Shown: positions 44,301 through 54,221, counted from the first letter of the stretch. The stretch: 64,000 nt of DNA from Pyropia yezoensis (GCA_009829735.1 CM020618.1:24103346-24167345), one strand, 5' to 3'. Program-made: numbers and translations. The notes: generated by a model from the sequence alone, not told the origin.

Positions 44301-47182
44301 GAGGGAAACAATGGGACGGCGGGCTGCGGCAACACTGGGCCGGCGGGATGCCGTACCATCGGGGAGGCGGGCAGCGGCGCCGTCGGTGCGGCGGCGGGCG
44401 GCGGCGCCGCTGAGGCGACGCCGGGCGGCGCCGCCCCTGGGGCGGCCGGCGGCAGTACCGTTGGGGCAGCCAGAAGCAACGCCGCGGGGACAGCCGGCAG
44501 CAGTGCCGCTGGGGCAGCCGGCGGCAGCACCGCCGAGGCACCCGGCGCCGATGCCGCCGTGGCGGCTACCGCCGCAGCCGCCTGGACGGCCGCCGCCGCC
44601 GCCACCGCCGCGGCCCGCGCCGCCACCGCCACGGCGGCCGGCGGCGGCAGCGCGTTGGCTGCTGGCCGCGGCGCCTCTGGGGAGTCTTTTGGGGGCGCTT
44701 CTGGTGTTGTTGGCGCCGGCGAGGCCGCAGGGGCTGGCAGCGTCGCCGCTCGGGGGACGGGGGGCGCCACCGCCGTGGCGTCTGGAGGCGCCGCCGCTCG
44801 GGCTGTCGGGGGCGCTGCCGCTTGGGCACCTGGTGGCGCTAATGCTGGGGCGCCTGGCGGCGCGGCCCCTGGGGCGGCCTGCGGCGCGGCCGCCGTGGCG
44901 GCCGGCCGCGGCGCCGCCGGGCCAGCGAGTGGCGGCGCCGCCCGAAGCCGCAGCGGCGCTCACGGCCCAGGGCCTGCTCTCCGTCCAGATGCGGTCAACG
45001 CATCAGGCGTGCGTCCCTCCGCCGCTTTTGAGACGGCAGAGTGGGCCGCGCTCCGCGCCCTTACGCCCTCAAGGGCGCCCACTGCCCTTTTCTCTCCCTC
45101 TTCGGCGTCTGGCAACGAGGCGCCTTCGTTGGGGCGCTCGCCCTCCTCTGTTCTCCACCCCCTTCGGCTGCCGTTAATATCGGGCCTGCCGTTCCACTTC
45201 AACCTGTCGACCATGCCCCAGCCTCCACCGCGCCGCACATTTGTGGGGCCATTTTCGCCGCGCCAGCCGCCGGCAGCGTCCGTCGCCGGAGCTGATGACG
45301 AGCCGGAGGCTGACGATGGAACGGGCTTGCACACCATTACCCTGAAGGACGCGTGCACCATGTTGCGGACGGAGTGGGGCGCGGTGACAGAGGCCACCAT
45401 CTGCAATTGCTGGATTAAGGCGGACGTCCTCCTCCCGGAAGCGAACGCTACCCTCCGCAGCCGCCACTCGAGCTACCACACCGGCACATTGCGGGTGGAT
45501 GAGGAGGTAGGGGACATTTTGCAGATGGTGCAGGCATGGACCTGCTCTGCCGAGCCCACCACACCATCCCAGGTTGCAGAGCGTGTGATTTCGGTTTCTG
45601 AGTGGCTTGAGGCTGAACAGCTACCCCCCACAGTACTCGACACTGTCGCAAACATGCCTCGTGAACTTGAGAACGAGGGAGATGAGAGCGAGCCATAACC
45701 ATCCCCATAACTGGATGATGGTGGGAGAGGCATAAAGAACGATACGATGAACGGGTCGCACAAACATCATTATTCGGATACCAACGCGCGGGACACACGC
45801 ACGTGCTTGGGTCGCTCCCACCCCATCCCTCGACACAAAACGATTCTCCCCAGCAACCTACCTCCCCCAGTGCCGACCTCTCCCAGAGCCAACGTCTGCC
45901 AGCACGCGCCACCACCGAGCTCCCATCACCCCCCAGCGGACCTGACCCCAACGCACCCCAACGCGCGCATCGTCTCTCCCGCGCCTCTCTCAACCCCCAC
46001 CCTCAACGCAGCCTCCCACCAAAATGAGGGCATCCGCAACAGCCCCGCCCACCTGCCTTGCCCCTTGCTCACGTACGCCTCACCACCGGTGGCACACGGG
46101 GGCTTGTACAGACTCTTGAAGATGCACACCAGCCCTGTGTAGAAAGAGGGGGGGGGGGCAGGGGTGGCAGACCGGAGGGAAAGACAAAAAGAGGACACAG
46201 GGGAGGGAGAGTACAAGGAAAAACAGGATGGGAAAACACGGGGAGAAAGACATCATGAGGGAGACCGCGAGGGGGGGGGGGGGGGGGTGGGACACTGGGC
46301 TGAGCTAAAAGCATACGCTGGTCGCAGGGAGTTGGGAAAGTAGGAAAGAAAGAGCGGCATCTTAGCCGGAGCAAACACATGATCAGGAACGCACACGAGT
46401 ACAAAGGATGGGAAGAAGAGCTATAACGCAAGAGACATGGAGGTGAGCACTCCCGGACAGGGCCACCATGGTGGCGGGGAGGGATAAACGGGAGGAAAGC
46501 CGGCGGCGCAGAAGGAGAGCAAAAGACGCAACGGGACGAGTCATCGTTTGGCGGGCAGGGTGCGTGGACGGACGGTGCAGCAGCAAGGCAAAGGTTGTCG
46601 TGGCTGGGGGTGAGAGGGAGACAGTCGGGCGATCGTCCTTGAAAAGGATGAAAGATTGAGGTCTACGCCGCTGGCAGGTGTGCGAGGGCCCCGCTGCTCG
46701 GGAGAATCGCAGCAGCGTGTGGCGAGGAGGCGGCACAAGGGCCAGTCTCCTGAAAACTCTCACCATCTGCCAGCGCTTGCATGTGATTATTGACCGAAGA
46801 TTTCGAGCATATGGAAAGAATCGGATGACTTCTGGCCCGATCGACTTCTGAGAAACTCGCGGGCGACGACTGTCTGTCGCGCTTCTGGATGATCAATGCC
46901 CACGACCTGGCTGGAAGCGGCCTGACGGGGGCCTGGGTGCACGACGGCGCAGCCCGTTTTACGACCCACACAATCGATCTGACACAGTAAACCTGCCCGC
47001 GCACGGCGCGGCAGCTGCAATTCATGCCATAGGGGTGGCACATCATCGGGGATTGACTGTACCCTCACCCCGACGGCGCGCACAGGCCACACAGACCACG
47101 CAAGTTTTATAATATATTCAAATTCTGTCACACGTGGCTTTGTAATGAGCCAATACGCTACGTCCGCCCTTAACTGGGTGTG
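41353..47182 (+). mobile_element. complete-looking autonomous DNA transposon with pogo/Tigger-like transposase (5.83 kb)
   Basis: The element runs from CACACCCAGTTAAG to CTTAACTGGGTGTG (14-bp perfect TIR). It is flanked by GCCA at 41349-41352 and 47183-47186, a perfect 4-bp duplication. The left end has AGTTAAG, an 11-bp spacer (41367-41377) and GCGGTC; the right end has GCGGAC with a 1-bp spacer (47168). This is the same asymmetry as in the two non-autonomous types of the window. The body encodes one long transposase (42546-45698). About 1.2 kb of 5' and 1.5 kb of 3' sequence are without recognised genes. The open transposase frame and matching target duplications suggest it may still be, or recently was, active. 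Confidence 0.88.
42546..45698 (+). CDS. pogo/Tigger-like transposase (CENP-B type HTH, DDE_1)
   Basis: An uninterrupted frame of 1,050 residues inside the transposon. Residues 1-240 are unassigned and Ala/Gly/Arg-rich. About 245-285 looks like a first helix-turn-helix (M-I-I-C-L-R-S-A-G-M-T-F-S-Q-V). About 310-385 resembles the CENP-B/Tc5 HTH (A-L-L-S-W-F-L..F-R-A-S-T-G-F-V-C-R-W-A-K-R-H). The catalytic core has N-M-D410-E-T-G-L-F, L-I-M-D522-N-A-P-S-H and Y-Q-P-L-D552-M-G-I. D522 to D552 leaves 29 residues, the DD29/30D spacing of pogo-like enzymes. Residues 580-805 are an Ala/Gly-rich insert. The end (about 915-1050) returns to a folded segment with L-K-D-A-C-T-M-L-R-T-E-W and T-I-C-N-C-W, as in Tigger proteins. 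It would cut and rejoin the element ends in the nucleus. Confidence 0.9.
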   Translation: MAGPSHPVAPLLDRIARGSLADLQRIARDLLSLSPADIMADLTQGAARGGGTAQGACGTHGETPARGASAAAGRSATDDRMLERPPIGIVESLRDGAEATVGPMTAQRDAPGVRSDVGGHLASPLSATVAAAEAAFAVICPHLVDAARDGIRAAARAAAAVVVHFRIGDTSAVAEDADSDGGAQERGGRVADSPFATAHDRAVEPTASPARHVGGARRPAAARPGRGGLRGAAVRSGGVPRAHVTMRHRLMIICLRSAGMTFSQVQKELPISMCPRAIRNTWYRRERYLAAMRLDSVDLSSARFRSALHPALDAALLSWFLAVRACGRRTVPVTVELLKGRAKEIAEEMGLTDFRASTGFVCRWAKRHHVRSIALVGAAASADRSGTVAEMDALRQVLRGVEPRLIYNMDETGLFYRCLPYRSYVTARERRTARGSKAMRAKDRVTAVLCVNADGSHKLPIDVIGKAARPLCFRPPAAPCPVPYFSQTNAWMDGPTMAAWFRTVFVAEVRRVTTEPVYLIMDNAPSHGVLREDGVTVLCLPPNTTSIYQPLDMGIVSAVKRRYKSRLLRKVLQELRSQLAAGAPREGNNGTAGCGNTGPAGCRTIGEAGSGAVGAAAGGGAAEATPGGAAPGAAGGSTVGAARSNAAGTAGSSAAGAAGGSTAEAPGADAAVAATAAAAWTAAAAATAAARAATATAAGGGSALAAGRGASGESFGGASGVVGAGEAAGAGSVAARGTGGATAVASGGAAARAVGGAAAWAPGGANAGAPGGAAPGAACGAAAVAAGRGAAGPASGGAARSRSGAHGPGPALRPDAVNASGVRPSAAFETAEWAALRALTPSRAPTALFSPSSASGNEAPSLGRSPSSVLHPLRLPLISGLPFHFNLSTMPQPPPRRTFVGPFSPRQPPAASVAGADDEPEADDGTGLHTITLKDACTMLRTEWGAVTEATICNCWIKADVLLPEANATLRSRHSSYHTGTLRVDEEVGDILQMVQAWTCSAEPTTPSQVAERVISVSEWLEAEQLPPTVLDTVANMPRELENEGDESEP

Positions 47183-47297
47183 GCCAGCTGGGAAGGGGAA
47201 GATGACAACAGCCACGCTCGCTGGTGCTCCCCTCAGACCCTGACCCCCGATTCCCTCCTTGGGACCCAGGCCTCGTCTGCCCACTCCCCTTGACATC
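47183..47297. other. short spacer between two transposons
   Basis: About 115 bp of host sequence, including the GCCA and CATC target duplications at its two edges. No gene. Confidence 0.7.
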
Positions 47298-47468
47298 CAC
47301 CCCCAGTTAAGGCGTGCCCAGAGCGGACACTAGAGTTCAGAGCGATTCCGGATCAGCCATTGGCCCAGAGCGCTGTGTCAGGAGCAAATATGGCATATAC
47401 TGAAAATTGTCACACTATTCCAGGGTTCAAGCGACGTGTCTGATGAGAAATGGAGCACAGCTGCCTGG

Positions 47469-47948
47469 CGTGAATGAGCAGCGGCGGTTCGGGCGCGGGG
47501 CCACACTGGCACGCGCCCGCTCCCGCCGCTGCATCATGTGAATGAGCAGCGGCGGTTCGGGCGCGGGGCCACACTGGCACGCGCCCGCTCCCGCCGCTGC
47601 ATCATGTGAATGAGCAGCGGCGGTTCGGGCGCGGGGCCACACTGGCACGCGCCCGCTCCAGCCGCTGCATCACGCCGCCACGTAACGGCGACAGTTTACA
47701 AGGGACGGTGCGACCACGGGCGGCCTCGGGTGCACAAGATAGGAGGGGCGGGGCAGGGGTCCCCGCAGGCTGACACGAGGGGGCGCCACTGTGGAGGGGG
47801 CGCCAAGGAGTGGCGCGCGCGCGGTGCGTGCGCGCGAGGAACGATGCTTCCCCGCTTCCGGGGGGGGCCTCTGGGTATATGGGCAGGTGAGGAGAGACGG
47901 GGGGTAGCGGTGGGACGAGGGCAATAAGAATGCAAGTCTCTTTTCACA
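47469..47948. mobile_element. 480-bp nested insertion with 5-bp duplication CCTGG
   Basis: Comparison with copy 1 shows 480 bp inserted between 47468 and 47949, flanked by CCTGG at 47464-47468 and 47949-47953. The ends begin CGTGAA and finish TTCACA, a 5-bp inverted match. The first 204 bp are three tandem 68-bp units, followed by GC-rich sequence without a recognised protein. The family is unknown. Confidence 0.8.
47470..47673. repeat. three tandem 68-bp hairpin units
   Basis: Units start at 47470, 47538 and 47606 and are identical except for a few bases at the end of the third. Each is itself an imperfect inverted repeat: GCAGCGGCGG, GGGCGCG and CCA pair with TGG, CGCGCCC and CCGCCGCTGC around a CAC loop. 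Confidence 0.9.
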
Positions 47949-48862
47949 CCTGGGGCTGCTCTGGAGGGCCTCTTGCGTGGAAAATCGACATGGAATCAGC
48001 ACATTCCTTCTCAATGAAAAAGCGCACAGTGCCTCACGGGCATCGCCACAGCAACGACGAAGTCACACAAGACAGCCCAAGGGGGAGCAGGCCCTCTAAG
48101 GCGGAAGGGGATCGTTGCACGGGAACAACAGCAGCTCAGTTATTTCCCCGCATCCCAGAAGGTCTCTTTCATGGGTTGGTCGTCTTATCTTCCTCCTCGG
48201 CATGCGCGCAAGTCGCACACGGGGCACCCAGGGGAACCTGAGCGAAAACATAGGAACCTGGAAGATGTACAAAGGAATGTCCAGAGTACACAGGTCATGT
48301 GAAAGAACAGCCAGTGTATCTTTAATCGTCAAGCAAAATGGCAAGGCACATTTCTTCTGCAGCAGCGACCAAGGCATCGTCGGCCTCTGCTTCGGCCTCC
48401 TCCGCTGCTGCTTCCTTGTCCTTTCGCTCTCATGTCCGGATCTGACCGTGGGCTCTGGCAGGAGCGGGTAGGGCCGTTCGATTTGCGCTGTGGATCAGAC
48501 GGATTCCCGGGAGAATTGTAAAACTTATATACAAGTGCGAGAGCCCCTGAACGTTGCATTCGCGCGCGGACTAATTGCCGAACCACTTTAAACCATTGAC
48601 TGTTTATGCATGGAAAAAATGGCCCTCTTGACGGGGCATTTTTCTGTGCTAAGGAAGAGATACGGCTGTACCTCTTTTTTCTCTTGTTATTTCTTTTGTG
48701 TTCTTGCTTCTTTTTTTCTTGCTGCGTATGGTCGTATATCTTTTCTCTCGTCCAACCAGGAAGCCGTATCGAGAGAGAAGTCGCCCGAACGTGGCACGTG
48801 TTGGATGTAATGCAATATTCCTTCTGAACTCTAATGTCCGCCCTTGACTGGGGGTGCATCCC

Positions 48863-49146
48863 CTACAAAATCGAGCAAGTGGGCCCCGGCCGGTTGTACG
48901 CACTCCCCGCCGGGCACTGCCAGGCGGCCGCGAAGTCTGGCGACAGCCCCACCATGCCCTCCACCCTCACCCGCGACGGCGCCAACGACAGCCTGCCAAG
49001 CGCCGCCACCACCGCCGGCGGCTCGTACGTGCACACCTGCTGGGCAACGGCCAGCCAGTAGAGCTGCTCGTCGCTGTACCGGGCGGCCAGGACCGGGTTG
49101 GTCGCCGCCACGCTCCCCGCCCACCCCTCCGCCCCTGTGCACGTAC

Positions 49147-49202
<56 letters not shown>

Positions 49203-51586
49203 CCGTCGCTGCCGCACTCACAGCCGCTGGTGCAAGTGCCGCCGCCGTCCCCCCCCCCCGCGGCCGCCCTCTCTGCCCGCAGCGCACCCAGCGCCGCCGC
49301 AACGGCGGTGGCGTCCCGGGCGGCCTGCACCACCACGGCGCCGCCGTCGACGCGGGCGCCTGCGGGGTCGTCCGGGATGGGAAGGGTGGCGTAGTGGGCG
49401 GCCATACACGCGGAGCGGGCGACAAAGGCGGCCGACACGGCGGGGGTCCACCACCCCTTTGGCCCCCGGGGGCCCGCCACCGGTCGGGGGCCGATAGTCG
49501 AGGCGTAGGCAGAGCCGTACACAAAGCCCAGCCGACCGTACGTGTAGGCCACGGGCGCGCCCCCGCCCGCTGCGCCGGCGCCGCGGTCGCCATTGCCGGG
49601 GCTTGCCGCCCCGTCGGTACAGTTGCGCCCGCCCGCGCCGCCCCCTGGGCTACCGCCGCCGCCTCCGCTGCCGCCCCGTACGTACAGCAGGGGCCAGGAA
49701 AAGAGCATCGCCGGCACGGTGACGACGTGGAGCTTGCTGTCATAAGCACCCCGCGGGTTAAAGGCAGACATCAGGCTCCACAGCGGGTTTTCCCGCCCAA
49801 TGGCGGCGCAGGGGGTGGCCAGCGCATCCAGGAGCCCCCCCCAAACCGCTCCAAACGCCGCCACCCGGTTGGCGACGTACGCGCCCCCGGCGGGGCGGAA
49901 GGTGACGTTGGCGACGGGGTCCTCGGCGCGTGGGTCCACCTCGGAGCCGTCCACGTCACGCAGGGTGGCCAGCGCCGCCTCCTCCCCGCCACGCGCCCCC
50001 CGGGGGATCCACGCCCCCCCCCGCAGCAGCGCCCCCATCGCCGCCCGCACCCGCCCCGCAATGACTGCGGCGGCCGCACGGGCCGCCGGCGGCCGCTGCG
50101 TCGCCACGTACCACCGGCGGATGTCGGCGGCGAAGACGACGGTCGACTCCAACAGGCAGGCGGGGACGGCGGTCTGCGGGGTGGTGACGACGCCCCCCAC
50201 CGGCGGCGGGGGCGCTGGCGCGCCCGCCGCGCGGCGGAGGGCGGGGCCGAGCATCGTCGCCGCCTCGCCAGTGGTAACGGCCAGCGCCAGGTAGGCCTGC
50301 AGGGGCGCCAGCGGGTGGGGGCCCCCGCCGCCGCCCGCGCGCCACGCTGCCGTCGCCCGCACCGCCGCGCGGAGCAGCGCGTCGACGCCCTCAAGGTAGG
50401 GCCTGTCACGGGTGAGCACCGGCGCGACGCCCTGCGGCCGCTCCCCGCCCGCTGCCGCCGCCGCCGTTTCCACCCCCGCCGCCGCCGCCGCCGCCGCCGC
50501 CTCCCCAACCACCCCCGCCACCAGCCGCAGGGGCCCCCCCGCAGACGCGCGGGGCGTGCGCCACTCGAACGGCTGCCGCGCGTTGGCGGGCGGGAGGCCC
50601 GTGGCCGCCACGTCGGCGGCCACGGCGGCGGCGACCAGCGGCGCCAGCTGCGCCCGAAAGCGGTCGGCCGCGGCCAGCGCGTCGGCGGTGTTGCGGAGGC
50701 CCGCCGCGGCCAGCCCGCCGGTGCCATTGCCGAGGAGCCCCTCGGCGTGGGCGGCGGCAAGGAGCGCCAGCGGGTCCTCCTCCCCCCCGCCGCCACCACC
50801 GCCGCCGCCGCCCCCCGTCGCGTTGGCGGGGGCGGTGCGGATCAGCTCGGCCCGCTGCACGAAGAAGGTGGCAGTGGGGCAGGCGGCCCCCCCCGGGGGC
50901 CCCGCCGACACGCCCACAACGCGGGAAAAGGGGTGGTACGCCCCCACCGGCAGCACCGTGAGGCGCGCCAGCGCGGCGTAGACGCTGTCCACGGTGGTGG
51001 CGCGGAGGAGGTCCCGCAGGGGCGCCCCGTACGGCCGCAGCGCCGCCGTCGATGGCGCGTCGGCGAGGCGGCGGGAGCGGCAGGACGCGAGGTAGGCGGC
51101 CGCGGGGGTGGCGCCCAGCGGCCCGCCCGGCTGCAGCGCTCCCTCCACCGCCGCGAAGGCGTCGCGGGAGAGGGCGTCGGCGGTGGTCTGGTAGCCCCGT
51201 ATGGGGTTTGGTGGGGTGCCCGCCGCCGCCGCCGCCGCCGCCGCGGCCGCCACCGCCGCGCGGATGCGCGCCAGCGCGCCGCCGCAGGCGTAGGCGTAAA
51301 AGTCGACACACGGGTCCACCGACCGGTTCATGGGCGCCAGCACCGCCGCCGCGTAGGCGGCGGCGGTGGCCGGCTGGGCGGTCAGCGGGGGGCCCACCGC
51401 CGATGACGCCGCCGCCGCCGTCGGCGTCTCCGCCGCCGTCCCGTGGGCAGGCCCCCCCGCCATCATCCCCACCGCCGCCACCGCCAGCACCACCGCCACC
51501 ACCAGCACCGCCGCCGCCGCAGAGGCGGCAGCGGCAATAGTGGGGTGGCGGTGGCGGGCGGGGGGCCTGGGGGGGGGGCGAGCCAT
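48863..51586 (-). CDS. M13 (neprilysin-like) peptidase homologue, predicted catalytically inactive
   Basis: A single-exon protein of 907 residues from the ATG at 51586. A signal-anchor helix lies at about 17-44 (type II membrane protein), then a Pro/Ala stem. The M13 N-terminal signature follows at 86-102 (N-R-S-V-D-P-C-V-D-F-Y-A-Y-A-C-G). Family landmarks persist toward the C-terminus: A-Y-D-S-K-L, G-W-W-T-P, D-E-Q-L-Y-W-L-A-V-A-Q-Q-V-C, V-G-L-S-P-D-F-A-A-A-W-Q-C-P-A-G-S and a terminal Cys four residues from the end. Where active members have H-E-I-T-H this protein has S692-A-Y-A-S696, and the later G-E-N-x-x-D zinc/catalytic motif is also unrecognisable. It should therefore fold as an ectodomain but not hydrolyse peptides; a binding or chaperone role is inference. 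Several Gly runs (GGC repeats) interrupt it. The transposon ends just past its stop codon. Confidence 0.85.
49150..49206. repeat. (CCG)n encoding poly-Gly in the M13-like protein
   Basis: Nearly pure CCG/CCA array, in frame on the minus strand as about 19 glycines. Confidence 0.85.
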
Positions 51587-54221
51587 GGCGATGACGGTGG
51601 GGGGAGCTGGGCGGGCGGGGGGGCGGAGGGGCGTACAGAGGGCAGTGGTGCGCTTCCGCAACAGAGGGGCGCTGGTGGAGGGGGAGTGCGGAGGGCGGGG
51701 TGTTGGGGACGGAGCGATGAGGACCAGAGAGGCTGCGCTGTGATGGATGGCAGGCGACCATTGGGTGGGAGGAGGGGAGGAGGGGGCACCTCTTAATGGG
51801 CCGCCGCGCATGGGGAGACGGCCGTCGGCTCGCCCAGCGTGGTCCCCCCTGCGGCGGCGGCGGCAGCGGCGGCGGCAGGAGATGGCGCAGCCGAGGGCCG
51901 CTCGCCCGCCCGGCGGCTGGCACGGTCGCCGTCGGGTTGGGGCCAGGGAGCGGCCGCAGGGGTGAGGGGAAGCGGCAGCGAGTGGGGGGAGGACGAGGGG
52001 AGAGTAGACGACAAGGGGGGGAAGACACAGTGGGGTTGACGAGGGAGGGGGGGGGAGGGGTGGGGAAGGGGCGGCGGGGACGGAGAAGGGAGGACCGCGG
52101 GGGAGGGCGGCCACCGCCATTGGGGCCGACGTCGCCGGGGCGGCAGCGGGCGGCGGCGGGCAGGCGCAGCGCCGTCGGCGGCGGCGGGGAGACGCAGCGT
52201 CGTCAGCGGCGACGGGCCCGGCCGCCCGGCCGCCCTCCCCGCTTGTCCCACCAGCGCCCTCCGCAGTGGTGGTGACAGAGGCTGGGCGGCCGCCCCCCCC
52301 GGCTGTGGCCTTGGCTGGGCTGGCGGGCGCTCCCGTGGGATGCCCGTGCGCTGCGGTGAAAGGAGTGGCGGTTCGCCCGGCCGCGTCCTCGTCATCAGCA
52401 GGGACACTGGTCTGTCCCGGCAGAGGTTGCAATCGATGCCGTTCCCCCCCCCCGCCCCCCCCGCCCCCCCCGCCGCCAAAGATAAGAAGAAAACACAGCG
52501 GAAATGGAGGGCGGGGGACCTGCTGCCGACGGGCAGGCCGCGCCCAGAGCGGCTCTACAAGACATCGCGCTGTGCCCCTGTACATGCTGTACATGTACCC
52601 TGTACGCATGCACGAGGGGGATGGAGCGCGTCCCTTCTGGCCGAGGCGGGGGGGTGAATCAGCCAGTGGGTGGCGCTCCTTGGTGGCGCTCTTCCAGCCC
52701 CTGGGGCCGCCGTGCCCGCTTGGCCGATGGCCACCTTCAGCACCGCCAGCCTGTGACCTCCTGCCACGCCCATCGGCGGCGCAGCTGGGCCAGACACAGC
52801 CGTGGGCGCTGGCGTCTCCCTCCCCCCCACTCGGCAGTGCGGCGGCACAGCCCCGCAAACGCTGATCCGCACAAAACAGTGGAGGAGGACTCTTCCGTCT
52901 CTCAAGCGTCAGCTGCTCCTTCCCCGTCTGCTGCGTCACCCGGCGACCCCACCGCCCCGCGGCCGACCCCCCCTTCCGCCCCCCTCCCCACGCCCCCTTC
53001 CCCACGACCTCAACACCCCCCGGCGCGCCCTCCCCACTGGATGACAATGAGGTTGACGAGGAAGAAAGTCTGGCCAGGCGAAAGAGAGCCTCTCCTGGCT
53101 GATGAGGCACTCGACGTAGGTAAATGTGCATAGCAGTTCAAGCAGTCAGCTCAAGAGGGCAGAGTATTTCCGTGAGCACTTTCATATTGTGTATACTGTA
53201 AATATATTTGTAAGTTTCTCTTTTCGTTGTTTGCCAATTGTTCGAAGTCCTCCCTTTCCAGTCACGCCCGTTTTTGTGTTTTTTTGGCAGTTCCCCCTAC
53301 AGTGGGCTCCCACCAACCCGACAGCGCACAGCTGTGCTGCAGCTGTGCTTCCGTGGATCCCCGTCCAGCGCCCTTCGCCGCGGGGCCGTGGGGCTCGCCC
53401 TCTGCCGACCAGGCTCGCCCGCCCCACCGCCAAGGACGGCGTCCGTCTCTGTCCCCCACTGCTCACCCGCCCGCCCGTCCGCCCGCCCGCCCGCGCCCGC
53501 AACCTCGCAGCCTGCCCGCCCCCCATCCACCTGGTGGGACAGCGCGGCGCGCGCGCGTCGGCTCGGGGCCAGCTGCGGACGGGTCTGGCGGCCTCGGCAG
53601 CAGAGCAGCCGCCGCACCCCCCCCACGCACATCTCTTCCCCCGCTCCCTCTGCGGGGCCCCCCCCGGCTCGACCCTTTGGTCGGCCGCTGGTCGTGCCCC
53701 GCCAGCCTGCACGCAGCGACAGGGGAGGGTGGGCCGGCCGCCGCCCCCGCAGCGGCAACGGCGGCGGCGGCGGCGGCGGCCGCGGCCGCGGTCGTGGGTG
53801 CCGCCAGTGGCGCGGAGAGGGGGGTGGGGGAGGGCGCGGACGTGACGGGCGCTGGCCCGTTGCGTGGCCGCTTCCCCGCGGCCCCTGCCACGGCCCGCCG
53901 CCCCGCCACTGCCCGCTCTTTTCCTCCCGCCTCCTCCCCCCGCCGCGTACACACGCACTCCCGGTGTGCGTTCCGCTTACTGGGACGTCCCCCTCGCCAA
54001 CCCGCCTCTACTCTGCGCTGAGTGGGCCTACTGCCGTTGCTGCTTGTCGTCGCCCCGCTTCCCACTGTGCGCCCCGCCACCGCGGCCGCCACGGCCAGCC
54101 CGCTGCGCCCCAGACAGCCGTTGACCAGCAGTGTGCTCCCGCGCCTTTGTGCCCTTTTCCCCCCCCCCGCCCCCTGCCGTCCCCTCCCCCTCCCTCTATC
54201 TGCCCCCCCCCCGCTTCCGCC
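51587..54221. other. 2.6-kb divergent intergenic region
   Basis: This lies between the M13-like gene (-) and the F-box/LRR-like gene (+). It is mostly GC-rich without recognised coding potential. Notable spots are GTACATG/GTAC palindromes near 52578-52612 and an AT-rich segment at 53180-53235 (TGTATACTGTAAATATATTTG) that is the best promoter-like patch. The plus-strand frame stays open from 53238 into the LRR gene, but its translation is low complexity. Confidence 0.5.

Larger units (their letters stand above)
47298..48856. mobile_element. non-autonomous DNA transposon (copy 2), carrying a nested insertion
   Basis: This has the same element as 8278-9351, with ends CACCCCCAGTTAAG and CTTGACTGGGGGTG (one change in the right box). 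It is flanked by CATC at 47294-47297 and 48857-48860. Removing a 480-bp insertion and its 5-bp duplication leaves exactly 1,074 bp, the length of copy 1, at about 98% identity. The spacer asymmetry (11 bp left at 47312-47322, 1 bp right at 48842) is preserved. The right end lies only six bases from the stop codon of the M13-like gene on the minus strand. Confidence 0.93.

Noticed and set aside
46787-47296. Minus-strand frame of 169 codons at the right end of the autonomous transposon
   Set aside because: It runs through the TIR and into flanking host DNA, so it cannot be an element gene; no recognisable motif.
48863-48875. C-terminal C-S-I-L of the M13-like protein resembles a CaaX prenylation box
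   Set aside because: M13 proteins end in a conserved Cys followed by three residues, and the type II topology places this end outside the cytosol, so prenylation is not expected.
53238-54221. 328-codon upstream extension of the F-box/LRR gene
   Set aside because: Starts at a non-ATG codon and is Pro/Arg/Ser-rich; 54222 has good initiation context just before the F-box-like motif.
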